From: Gracilaria caudata
Taxonomy: Eukaryota; Rhodophyta; Florideophyceae; Gracilariales; Gracilariaceae
Assembly (NCBI GenBank): GCA_030374735.1
Contig: JASCIV010000149.1
Coordinates: forward strand, 1 to 37,463
Reading direction: 5' to 3'
DNA: 37,463 nt
Part shown: positions 29,022 through 37,463 of the stretch, piece by piece
How the letters are laid out: every line of letters starts with the position of its first letter
Numbering within the stretch: position 1 is the stretch's first letter
Program-made: the position numbers and the translations under genes
Notes under the pieces: generated by a model
Told to the model about the DNA's origin: nothing
Seen by the model: the letters and a program-made list of their open reading frames with translations, nothing else
The model's database searches: none

Positions 29022-30047
29022 ATGTCGCTGAATCTGCTCACAACATGGTTTTTGATGATATTCTTTGTTGTTGCTCTGATGAGCGATTCAACATCAGCGT
29101 TCCAATTCTACATACACGCCGGCGAGAAAAGATGTTTCTCCGAAGATGTTCCTCCTAACACCAAAGTACTTGGCGAGTATACTGTATCGACAGGCAAGGG
29201 CCATATGCCGGTTGATATAAAGGTTACGATAAAAGGCGGTTCGAAAACCTTGTACGAGAAACACGATGCCAATCACGGCAAATTCGCTTTCGTCGTTCCG
29301 TTCTCTGAAGGAACACTCTCCGATGTAAAAGTCTCATCTGCAGAAGCCATCCGTAAAGCAAAAGGAATGCAGGACCACCTTCACGAATCGCTAAAGAAAG
29401 AAAAGGAACGACATGACGAGAATTTTCGGGAAAGACTGGCAGATCACCATCGAAGAAAAGTCCTTTCCGTCGGCGATTCTGCGAATGAAGCAGGAGAACA
29501 TGATCACGACAGTCACTATGACTACAATTACGATTATGAGGACGACTTTGATGATTTCGACATGGATGACTACGATGGAATCCAAGATGATCAGTTGGAT
29601 GATGAAATCGCAAAGAATGAACGTGAGCACGAGGAAAGGTATGGAAAAATAGAAACAGCCTCTGACCTTGAGAAGGAGGAACAGCTTTTCCAGGTACAGA
29701 AGTTCGAAGTGTGCGTCTCAAGCAATGGGGAAAAGCAAGAAATCAAGAGGCGAGTACGCTTGGTGATTAACAAGGGAGAGGCAGCGCACGACTTCAATCG
29801 ACTTGCAAAGAAAGAGCACCTTACACATCTGGAAGTGTCTTTGCGTCATGTGTCTGCCGAATTACACGAACTTCTGCATGTCCTCGAAGAAGTCAGACAA
29901 ATGGAAGACGTGCTACGAAGATTAAATGAGAATACAAACAAACGCGTAGTAGTGCTTTCCGTTATCGCACTAGTGAGCCTGTTTGGAGTTGGAGGGTATC
30001 AGGCTTTGTACACAAAGAAGTTCTTCAAAAGAAAGAAGATCTTGTAA
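29022..30047 (+). CDS. p24/TMED family protein with long acidic insert
   Basis: This 341-residue intronless protein is a second p24 family member: signal peptide (1-26, ending STSA before FQFYI), GOLD domain with C38 in EKRCFSED and the partner Cys in KFEVCVSS, coiled-coil stalk, one transmembrane helix (VVVLSVIALVSLFGVGGYQAL) and the cytosolic tail YTKKFFKRKKIL. The tail has both classical sorting signals: FF for COPII and C-terminal KKIL, a KKxx COPI retrieval motif. What is odd is an insert of about 110 residues inside the GOLD domain, between strands that are normally adjacent. It contains basic helix, then a run of Asp, Glu, Tyr and His (about 29490-29620). The first p24 gene upstream has only a short acidic loop there. 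Start: the ATG at 29022 gives a clean signal peptide; the open frame upstream lacks ATG. Confidence 0.88.
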   Translation: MSLNLLTTWFLMIFFVVALMSDSTSAFQFYIHAGEKRCFSEDVPPNTKVLGEYTVSTGKGHMPVDIKVTIKGGSKTLYEKHDANHGKFAFVVPFSEGTLSDVKVSSAEAIRKAKGMQDHLHESLKKEKERHDENFRERLADHHRRKVLSVGDSANEAGEHDHDSHYDYNYDYEDDFDDFDMDDYDGIQDDQLDDEIAKNEREHEERYGKIETASDLEKEEQLFQVQKFEVCVSSNGEKQEIKRRVRLVINKGEAAHDFNRLAKKEHLTHLEVSLRHVSAELHELLHVLEEVRQMEDVLRRLNENTNKRVVVLSVIALVSLFGVGGYQALYTKKFFKRKKIL

Positions 30048-30409
30048 ACGTTTTCAGATGCAGACGTGAAAGTAGAAAGTTGTCATACTGTAAAGCTCTA
30101 GAATGCAGTAACTGGAGAGTACTAAAGAAGCGCACACATCCAGAGTAGAACTAATCTCGAAATCTGTCTACGACTCCGGTCGGTTGAAGACAACCAAATC
30201 GGCGTCAGCAAACACGTCAGTTCTAATGTGATCGCCACTTTTATATGAATCCTCAGCTTCTATTACCCTTGATATCTCAACTTCTCCCTGCGTAAGTGCT
30301 AGACACAAATTAAACTGAGATTCAGTCCAACCAGTCACGGCCATTCAAACCCTGGGGGTTTGTTGGCTCTCCTTGACGGTTGCGAAGCCACAAGTAGCCT
30401 TTGGGCACA
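30048..30409. other. Convergent spacer, no gene seen
   Basis: About 360 bp between the stop of the second p24 gene and the stop of 14-3-3; it should hold both 3' untranslated regions. No open frame or RNA gene recognised. Confidence 0.4.
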
Positions 30410-31552
30410 TTACTTTTCTAATTCATCAGACGGCTGCGATTGATCATTGCGTTCCTCAGGAAGGTCACTGTTTCGGTACAAAACATAAGAGCAGGGAAGT
30501 TAGTTGAAAGAAGGCTTGGCATAGTGCTTCAAAGAAAAAGAAATTAGTGTGTAACGCACCTTGTCCACAGTGTGAGGTTGTCCCGCAACAGTTGCATGAT
30601 CAGTGTGGAATCCTTATACGAGTCCTCATTGAGGGTATCCAATTCGGCTATGGCATCATCAAAAGCTTGCTTGGCAAGACTGCATGCAGCATCAGGAGCA
30701 TCAAGAATTTCATAGTAGAAGACAGAGAAGTTGAGAGCCAGTCCTAGGCGGATCGGGTGCGTAGGCGGAAGGTCAGTCATGGCAATATCCGTAGCCGACT
30801 TGTAGGCATCAAGAGAGCTCTGTGCAGACTTCTGGCGGGCATCTCCTCCCGAAAACTCTGCCACGTAACGGTGATAATCACCCTTCATCTTGTAGTAAAA
30901 CACCTTTGACTCGCCAGAGAGCGCGGACGGAATGAGATTCTTGTCAAGCAAGTTGAGAATGTCCTCGCAGATCTGATTGAGCTCCTTCTCAATTGACAGT
31001 CTGTATTCCTGATTGACGGATGCCTGCTTCTCATGGCCCATTGACTCCTCCTTCTGCTCAATGGAAGAGATGATTCTCCAGGAGGCACGTCGCGAGCCGA
31101 TGACATTCTTGTAAGCGACTGAGAGCAAATTTCTCTCTTCCACGCTGAGCTCCGGAGTCTCGCTATCGGTTTGCAGGGCGACCTTGCTCATCTCCGAAAC
31201 CATCTCTATTTATGATCAGGGTGGGGGGCAGCCATGAATCGAATCGCAGCGAGGCGCAAGTATGAATCGTAGGAAAACGAGACAGAAAGTCAGAAGGTGA
31301 ATCAGAACAAAGCGTGACGCGTGGGTTGCGCCCATGGTGGGCTTCGAATGAAGCACAGAGCAAGAAGCAAGTTGTGACGTGGGATTTGAGCGCTCGATTG
31401 GATTCGGAGGGGAGGGGGGGGTGGCGAGCGTACACGTATAGATCACGTCGAGAAAGAAGAGTGCGCGGGGTAGACCACATACCGTCATAGCGCTCAGCCT
31501 GCTCAGCAAGCTTTGCAATGTAAACATGTTTCTCACGCGTTGCAGGGTCCAT
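30410..31552 (-). CDS. 14-3-3 protein, 3 exons
   Basis: 14-3-3 proteins are dimeric adaptors that bind phosphoserine/threonine peptides and control many signalling and metabolic enzymes. Exons are 31552-31483, 31205-30560 and 30467-30410; the 277-nt and 92-nt introns are GT-AG. The spliced protein has 257 residues and is near-canonical: KLAEQAERYDEMVSEM across the first junction, ELSVEERNLLSVAYKNVIGSRRASWRIISSIEQKEES, SKVFYYKMKGDYHRYVAEF (Arg and Tyr of the phosphate pocket), RLGLALNFSVFYYEI, DNLTLWTSDLPEE across the second junction, and a variable acidic tail ending SDELEK. The first intron is the largest in the window. Upstream lies a GC-rich island and a divergent gene. The isoform class cannot be assigned; functional specificity is not visible. 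Confidence 0.95.
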
Positions 31553-32618
31553 CGCAGGAGGGGCGATCTGGGCTAAATGAATGTAGCGAAGGTGGAACGG
31601 AAGCGCAGCTGTTCGTTTGGGCGGACTGGGGGCGCACAGCAAGAGTTGCGCCGACAGTAACGCGACGAGGCGGGGCGTGTGGGCAGATCCGACGGAGGAC
31701 GGCGCGGAGTTGAGGCGCAGCGCGGCGGCGCGATGCGGGCGGGGTGTGGGAGTTGAAAGGAAGAGTAAGCTGAGCGTGTTAGCGCAGATGAGGGATGGAG
31801 ACGGGCGTAGAACAGCGCAGGTCAAAGCGATTGAACAAGTGGAAGTCGGAATGAGGCCGCGGCGCGAAAAGAGGGCGGGCGGGGAGCGCGCCAGAGTGCG
31901 CAAAAACAGAAGAAAAAAGGCGCAGTATCTTAGATTTAATGTATCTATGGCAACTGTCAGCCGCGCCTTACACGCGCGTAATTGGGCGAATGCAGTGGCG
32001 CCGCGCAGCGAGTCCTCCTCTCCACCGGATCTTCAGTTCACGTTGGCGGGCTCGCGCGATATTTCGTCTCCGCGGCGCGCATGCCGACGGCTACCATGCG
32101 CGTCGTCGTCCCTGCGAGACGCCGCGACATCTGTGCGCCTTGTCGTCGGTACGTTTTGCGTGGCGCCCTCGTGCCGGTTGACGCTGATGCGCGTTGGCGC
32201 CGCCCTTCCACCCAGCGCCCTCTCGATTGATCCCCGTCCCCCAACAGTCTCGAGTGCGTACAGCTGCACCACGTTCGTCCCGCCAATAGCACCCGTCCAC
32301 CCACTGCCCAGCTTCCTCGGCTCCAACGCAGCGCGCCAACGTCTCTTTTTGCCGCGCCACTGCCGTGTCGCAGCTGGCTGCTCGATAGCCAAGCCAACGC
32401 ATATCTCGCACAACACAGATATCCGCCTTCCACCAGCAGCTCATCCCAAAAGCCTCTCTCACGCGCTACATATGATTCCAGCATTTTCGCACGTCTGCGT
32501 CGCGCATGCAATCAACGCGCATTATCCCCACACACGCGCGTGCTCACGGAAGCACGTGCTAACCACATTCCTCACCCTCCCCGCCTTGTCCATCTCAAAA
32601 CCTCTTCTCGCTGCATCA
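31553..32618. promoter_or_regulatory. GC- and CpG-rich island between divergent genes
   Basis: About 1 kb strongly enriched in G, C and CpG compared with flanking genes, between 14-3-3 (minus) and the gene at 32619 (plus). Frames are open on both strands for long distances (over 120 codons each), which is what high GC content gives; none has a domain. An E2F-like GGCGCGAAAA lies at 31861-31870. Base composition resembles the first 600 bases of the window. I read it as a bidirectional promoter region rather than coding, but an N-terminal exon of the plus-strand gene could extend into 32472-32618. Confidence 0.45.
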
Positions 32619-33182
32619 ATGCTTTCTGATCACATGGACCACCACCAGGCAGTACAGCTTCTGCGCACACATTGTTCGCCGTTTATTAGTTCTTTGTCAC
32701 TACCAGATTCTCAGTCCCCGCGTATATTTCTATGGAGGGGATCGCAAAATGCCCATCCAAGTTTTAGACGGTGCGCCCCCGTCCCTGACCTTCTAGATCA
32801 ACACACTTACGGTGAACAGGGTGTCACCTTCTTCGAATACTTGGAACAGTACATGAAGCGCAGCATACCTCCTTCTGACCAAGTTCTACCCAGCCGAGCC
32901 CATATTGCCACGGGAAATCGTTCAGTTGCGTCCCAGTGGGGTACTCCTGTAACAGTGTGGCCCATTGGTGAGTTCAACTACGCATATTGGCAAAACAGCC
33001 CTCTAATTTACACGCCCGGTGAAACCATACAGCAAACGTTCTCGAAGGGGAAACAACTAGTTATTGGACACCATCTACGAGAAGCAATCATCGCCGGCAA
33101 AGAAGTCATTTTTGATGCTCCCGCGTTTTTCGAGCTTCGCGAAGATATCGCTCGACAAGTCATCACAAGTCTCTCGCCATGA
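32619..33182 (+). CDS. Hypothetical protein with phage/virus-like pattern; possible ADP-ribosyltransferase-like fold
   Basis: I do not recognise a named family. From the ATG at 32619 the product is 187 residues: RIFLWRGSQ, then PSFRRCAPVPDLLDQHTY, then IATGNRSVASQWGTPVTVWPIGEFNYAYW, then GKEVIFDAPAFF. The order LWRG, a Gly-Asn-Arg-Ser-x-Ala-Ser motif with 'WPIGEFNY', and a late Glu-Val-Ile-Phe resembles, from memory, uncharacterised proteins of phages and large DNA viruses, and loosely the R-S-E pattern of ADP-ribosyltransferases (though the residue two before the Glu is Gly, not Glu or Gln). The start is uncertain: an in-frame ATG at 32472 would add 49 Ala/Ser/Leu-rich residues that could be a targeting peptide, and the frame stays open far upstream through GC-rich DNA. 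It converges on the photolyase/hydrolase gene, 81 bp away. Confidence 0.6.
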   Translation: MLSDHMDHHQAVQLLRTHCSPFISSLSLPDSQSPRIFLWRGSQNAHPSFRRCAPVPDLLDQHTYGEQGVTFFEYLEQYMKRSIPPSDQVLPSRAHIATGNRSVASQWGTPVTVWPIGEFNYAYWQNSPLIYTPGETIQQTFSKGKQLVIGHHLREAIIAGKEVIFDAPAFFELREDIARQVITSLSP

Positions 33183-33263
33183 AAATCGATCCCAACAACA
33201 AATTGCTGCGCTATCTACCCTTCGTACATCACTTTCGATAAACGTATCGACCGTATCCCCGGT

Positions 33264-35422
33264 TTATGAACTAGCGAGAGTCGGTGCAAGAATTTCATCT
33301 TCAGTTTGCCGGCATTCCGTATCCATCCATTGCACGATTTCTTTGACAAACGTCTTGGAGTCTTCCTCATGTGGACAATGACTGTCAGTGTTATTCGCGA
33401 ATAAGAAAAAGGAAGAGCAAAGATACGTTAGAAGTCACAAGTCATTTCACATCTGAAAAGTCACCTGTTAACTTACCCTGCTTGCACTCGAACAACTCGA
33501 GCTTCTGGATACTGTTTGTGGATGGTATCGACTCGCCCTTTAGCGTTGTTCAACGGATCGAGTTCACCTTGGAACACTAGTAACGGACCCTCGTATTTTT
33601 TGAGGAGTTGACTCAGGGACCGTGGAGGTGGGAGTACAAGGCCGCTCGCGAGAACACTTGCTGCACTGTAATCAAGCGAATTCCTTCTGATCTCCTTAAA
33701 CAATTGCTCGTCAGCTGCTTCAGGATTTGTGGGATACACAAGTCTGAGCGTTTTGTCAATTCGTCCTCGCAAGCTTCTCAGGAGAAAGTTTGCGGCAAAC
33801 ATGCGTGCAAAGGCAGAGTTCTTCATCACGTATTGAAACAAGGAGTCTTTCTTTACGCTTGTCGATGGCGATGAGTTCAAATCTTCTAGTTTGCCGGCCG
33901 AGTTGATCAGACAAACTCCCTTGCAATAAGTCGGGTACGCATCTGCTCCAAACGCACAAGCGAAGTATCCACCTGTTTGTCGTTAGCGCACGTTTTCATT
34001 CCAAACAAGATTCAAGAAGGTCAGAACATGTTCGCGGACAAATTATGAATGCATTCACTTACCAATGCTGTTTCCAGCGATAAACACGGGTTGCTGAACA
34101 ACTCTTTCGACAAAGTCCCATATCATGCATTCCCAAAAGGCTTGTGTATACTGAGTAGGTGGCTTTTCGGATCTCCCAAACCCAATTAAATCTACGGCGT
34201 AAACGTGGTATTGATTCTTAAGTTCTTGAATACTTCTTCTGTAGTGCTGAGAGCTAGCGCCAAACCCATGAATCAAGAGCAGAGGTGGTTTCCCTTGTGA
34301 ACTATGCTCCTTGCCTTCCTCAACGTATCGTACCAAATAACCGCGCCATTTCCAAAACTTGGCTTCGTGTTCCCCATCAACGGTGCGCCTTAAGGAAATG
34401 TCTCTCCTCGCGAGCATCGTGGCAAATTCCTTAGCTTCCAAGAGATCTAGAAGCTGTTTCGCACCCTCGCGATAGACCGGTCTCCACAACCGGCCATTAC
34501 TCCTTTCGTAATCGTGAACAATCTGGTACATTCTTTGGGTGGACAGGGCACCTTGATGAAGGACCTCTGCTACCGAGCGCCCTGGGTCAGGTCCTTCGTA
34601 CGCATCTGAACTTTCTAAGAATCTTTTGACCGCTTCCTCTCCATATCGGTCAAGGTCTGGATCGAACTTGATGGAATTCACATAGAGTTGGTCTTTCTCG
34701 AACTCCGAGTCAAATTGCTGACGTTCATCGCTCACTTGTCGCGATTCAAGAACTTGCTTCGTTACTGATGATAATGAGAATTCCGTCTGCTCTAATCCAG
34801 AACTTTGGTGAACGGTATGAGTATCAGATGAGGGACGGACCAGAGCTTTCGGTCTCTTCTTCCATTTCTGAAATGTTGGATATTCATCTGGCATGTCTTG
34901 CAGTAGAGCATCTGTAACCTCTCCCCATTCAAGCAAACTTGAGCTCCATCCCCTAATCTGCGTCATCTCATTTGTTCTATGTGCTACCTCATTCACAACT
35001 GATCGTGCTTCATGTTCCACGTCCACATGCACGAACACGCTATCCGCTTGATATTCCTCAATGAATTCAACAACTCCTTCTACTTCGTCTTCCGCGAAAC
35101 GCACCACGAGGTGAGAACCTCTTTCATTCAATTCTCTTTGCATTCTGTTTGCTGCCATCAGCGTGTGAAGACTTGTCTTTGGTGTGCAGACAAGCAAAGG
35201 AGCCAGCGCTTCAGATGTTTGTGAGGTTGCAGCTTGAAGCCCGGGATGGTCTTCAACTCTCAAGTCACCTTCCCGAAACCAGACCACCGAACGGCGGGAG
35301 GCAGGTTTCGAGGCTTCAGTCTTCGTTGACATGCATATTGCCGAAGTGGACTCACTGTTTGTTCCCCGAATTTGGGACAGGTTCCCTGCAAAGCTACTGA
35401 CGAACAAGACTTGGTTTCTCAT
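33264..35422 (-). CDS. Photolyase-like N-domain fused to alpha/beta hydrolase, 3 exons
   Basis: Exons are 35422-34063, 33972-33477 and 33381-33264; introns of 90 and 95 nt are GT-AG and the product has 657 residues. Residues about 44-220 resemble the alpha/beta domain of DNA photolyases and cryptochromes (SVVWFREGDLRVEDHPGLQAA...PLLVCTP, WSSSLLEWGEV); the FAD-binding helical domain that does repair is missing. After a linker the rest (about 375-640) is an alpha/beta hydrolase: LLLIHGFGASSQHYR (oxyanion loop), nucleophile Ser452 in GNSIG, Asp592 in GELDPLNN and His620 in GHCPHEE, so the catalytic triad is complete and is split over all three exons. I recall a plant chloroplast protein of the same fusion (Arabidopsis At4g25290 type). 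The leader is Ser/Thr/Arg-rich and could be a transit peptide. Substrate unknown; the hydrolase may act on plastid lipids or esters. Confidence 0.8.
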
Positions 35423-36020
35423 TTTAGGAAAGCAATGATGAGTAATGCCGAGCGCAAGAGCAGCACTTCGAAGTGGCAACAGCTAGTCCTTCAGACGCAT
35501 GCGTGGTCTAGCCGTACCCGCTTTGAGCAGATAAAGGATTGACTGGGTATCCATGGCATACTAATCTCTCCTTCAATTGATTAAGTAGTCCATTGAACGG
35601 TCCGTATCACACGTGATGTAGCGGTGATTAAGGTTGTCGTGAAACATGTCGGATAAGGTTATCCACATGTTTTGCTTTACTTGGTACAGAGGGCTCTTTG
35701 AACCACACCTGCAGGAATGCAAATCTGCATATGCAAACATGCATTTTGTATGGCCACGCCACCAATAAAAAAATTCGGTACATATTATTCAGATCAAAAT
35801 CTACTCTTATCAAATCGACTCGCTTCTTTTTCAACATTCTACAAGGGTGGTCTTTTGCTAGGTCGATGAGTTCTATACAGTCAGCAACAAAAATAACTTA
35901 TCCTGTTGACATTTTGGCCATACAGTGACTTCCATGATAGCGTCCGTCCCTGAGATGCACTCCAGAATTCGTTTGCCTTGCAGAGATTGTGAGGTAGAGC
36001 ATGCAACAGCGCGGATTCAA
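35423..36020. other. Intergenic region, nothing recognised
   Basis: About 600 bp upstream of the photolyase/hydrolase gene and downstream of the small membrane-protein gene, AT-rich in its centre. Short plus-strand frames (for example at 35698-35928) have no recognisable product. It should contain the promoter of the minus-strand fusion gene. Confidence 0.35.
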
Positions 36021-36353
36021 TCACTGATGGTGGGCTCCCAACGCTCTGGCATTTCTATTACTTAAAGGAATTTGTGCGTTCATAAGACATCTGTCTCCAG
36101 CCCTTTTTGCGAGTTTCTTCGACGCCCATCGCCACGGCGTACAAGTTTCTGAAGGCACATGTACAAAGCCCTTTATATCCTTTATAATTACAAAAGAGTA
36201 GAAGAAGAACACTAGAATCCCATAGACTGGTACATAAAACTGTTTCTTGAAAAAATCAGGATCTCTTTTCACAACTGAGTTGCGTATGCCTTGCATCGAA
36301 GACTGGCTAGGATCAAAAAAGTTTTTCGAATAGACCTTGAAGCTGTCAGGCAT
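36021..36353 (-). CDS. Small one-pass membrane protein, unknown
   Basis: I do not recognise this 110-residue protein. It starts with ATG at 36353 and has a polar, Lys/Ser/Phe-rich N-terminus (MPDSFKVYSKNFFDPSQSS), one strongly hydrophobic helix at about residues 42-57 (FYVPVYGILVFFFYSFVII), then a basic, Arg/Lys-rich tail. The general shape (a polar N-terminus, one helix with aromatic residues, then basic tail) is seen in small accessory subunits of mitochondrial ATP synthase or respiratory complexes, but no family motif supports this. The C-terminal 35 residues (from PWRWASKK) are composed differently and may be non-conserved or belong to a frame that should be spliced. Coding is likely but not proven. 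Confidence 0.4.
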   Translation of the reverse strand: MPDSFKVYSKNFFDPSQSSMQGIRNSVVKRDPDFFKKQFYVPVYGILVFFFYSFVIIKDIKGFVHVPSETCTPWRWASKKLAKRAGDRCLMNAQIPLSNRNARALGAHHQ

Positions 36354-37262
36354 CGATAATTGTCTTCAACGATAATTGGCAATCCCATTCTGTTCAGCAT
36401 TATGTCAGTAATGAGCTGCGAACTTTAAAGAAATGCGAAAGTTAGAGATTAACAAAAACTGTACAAAACTTGCATGTGGTCACGACGTTCTCATACAGTT
36501 TCGAAAATGACTAGATCACTTCAAAACGAATATATCTCTAAAAAAGCTTGTGTAGACAAACACATACGCAAAAAGTTTTTCTCTTTTCCAAATAAACGGA
36601 CATCTTCTTGCAGCTGACAATGATCAGATTGTATGCTTGAAAATTCATGCCCACATTCAGCGCGTTTGGTTCTCTAATCGTTGTGCTTGCTGCAAAGTGA
36701 GTCTGAGGCACAGAAATGTTTCAAGGACTTAATATCTTTCTGTTGACCCTTATCTCTTCAACCAAAAACCATCTTCCGCCTAAGATTCAAAAAAAATTTT
36801 CGCTCGAAGCCCTCTGTTCAGATGCAATTCAGCTTCCAAATTTCCCACAGGGCTTTCGCACCATTGGTTGGCAAAGTGCATCCTTTTCGAGCATTGAGAC
36901 CGGCCCCAACGTGGCTTGAGATGTTCTTAGAGCAGATATGAAAGCAATTGAAAGTTGAATTCGCACATGAAAACAATTACTCCTTAACTCAACCATCTTC
37001 GATAGCAATGCCGGTCATTAAAAGTTTCGTAGCAAGACACCAACTGGCGGCAGAGATACAACAAAGTATAAGCGCTGGACAAAAATAAGTTCCTTCTTGG
37101 TAATTACAGAATAATAACCCGCTTTCCAGTAAAGAATGTCGTATCATGATGATCAAAAGTCTCAATACGGTCCGGAAAAACTCATGACACCCAACATGTC
37201 ATGGACCTGAGGCTTTCATAACGGATTCTACAGCAGGTACCCCGCGATTCCTTATATCAATC
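36354..37262. other. Intergenic region, nothing supported
   Basis: About 900 bp with no recognisable gene. A short plus-strand frame at 36716-36919 begins with ATG but is AT-rich and unrecognised. Confidence 0.35.
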
Positions 37263-37463
37263 ATGCCTAGGGTAAGTGCTTTCATTAAGACATTCTAATT
37301 GAAAGCTGAAAACGGGAACTCTGGTACTGTACCAGTTGTTTTCTTAGAAACAAAAGGTCTGGGGGGCGCCACTCCCCAGCCTTCTTCGGCCCCAGAGGAG
37401 GTGCCGCCCCTGGGTGCCAGGACCAGGGATCCTACCCCCCGACCCTCATCCGGACCCGGGGAG
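37263..37463 (+). CDS. Possible 5' end of a gene truncated by the window
   Basis: ATGCCTAGG at 37263-37271 is followed by a strong donor GTAAGT; a pyrimidine-rich tract and TTCTTAG end at 37347, giving a 76-nt intron, and the frame from 37348 stays open to the last base. The architecture copies that of the small gene at 21931-22206, which has a 5-nt first coding exon. But the exon-2 part is very GC-rich and Pro/Arg-rich, with no domain, and the composition jumps sharply near 37360, so it may be a repeat, contig-end sequence or non-coding DNA. Confidence 0.2.

Noticed and set aside
31617..32618. A continuous plus-strand frame upstream of and in frame with the gene at 32619
   Set aside because: It crosses strongly GC-rich DNA that is open on both strands; the translated sequence is Arg/Ala/Ser-rich without any domain, and only the part from about 32619 reads like a folded protein.
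1..37463. tRNA, rRNA or CRISPR structures
   Set aside because: No cloverleaf B-box pattern, rRNA-like block or spaced repeat array was seen on reading the intergenic regions; short RNAs cannot be excluded by eye.

Overview
The window is nuclear DNA of a photosynthetic eukaryote, most likely a microalga with compact genes. Introns are few, short (almost all 52-100 nt, one of 277 nt) and GT-AG. The gene set is plainly eukaryotic: MOZART1, tubulin cofactor A, PEX14, ESCRT-II VPS25, p24 cargo receptors, 14-3-3 and an LSD1-type amine oxidase. Two genes point to a plastid: a nuclear VIPP1/IM30 with a leader that looks like a transit peptide, and a photolyase-domain/alpha-beta-hydrolase fusion of a kind I recall from plants and algae. 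A red-lineage alga would fit, but the sequence alone does not settle it.

Layout, left to right. 1-603: GC-rich leader with a poly-G run and a perfect E2F-type palindrome. 604-1930 (+): two microtubule genes, MZT1 (3 exons) and TBCA (4 exons). 2000-2998 (-): stand-alone GlmU-type nucleotidyltransferase. 4133-5597 (-): PEX14. 6025-8190 (-): mitochondrial intermediate peptidase. 8588-9023 (-): doubtful 3-exon gene. 9162-9863 (+): VPS25 (3 exons). 10152-11735 (-): mitochondrial-type Sel1-repeat protein. 12342-16766 (+): giant LSD1-like amine oxidase with a long disordered N-terminus. 16767-19586: gene-poor, with low-complexity DNA and probable retroelement debris. 19587-21692 (+): disordered protein with PP1-docking-like motifs. 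21931-22206 (-): 65-residue protein whose first coding exon is 5 nt. 22837-24651 (+): SelO, Cys form. 24899-25496 (+): YAE1. 25639-26538 (-): VIPP1. 27210-27968 and 29022-30047 (+): two p24/TMED genes, the second with an acidic insert. 30410-31552 (-): 14-3-3 (3 exons). 31553-32618: GC-rich island. 32619-33182 (+): protein with a phage/virus-like sequence pattern. 33264-35422 (-): photolyase-domain/hydrolase fusion (3 exons). 36021-36353 (-): small one-pass membrane protein. 37263-end (+): possible start of a gene cut by the window edge.

The genes do not form one pathway; this is ordinary eukaryotic gene order with many divergent and convergent pairs. Local themes are the MZT1-TBCA microtubule pair, the tandem p24 paralogues, and organelle-directed proteins (MIPEP, Sel1-repeat protein, SelO, VIPP1, the hydrolase fusion). 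The least explained items are the virus-like gene at 32619-33182, the acidic-insert p24, the repeat-bearing LSD1-like protein, the stand-alone GlmU-type enzyme and the 701-residue PP1-motif protein.
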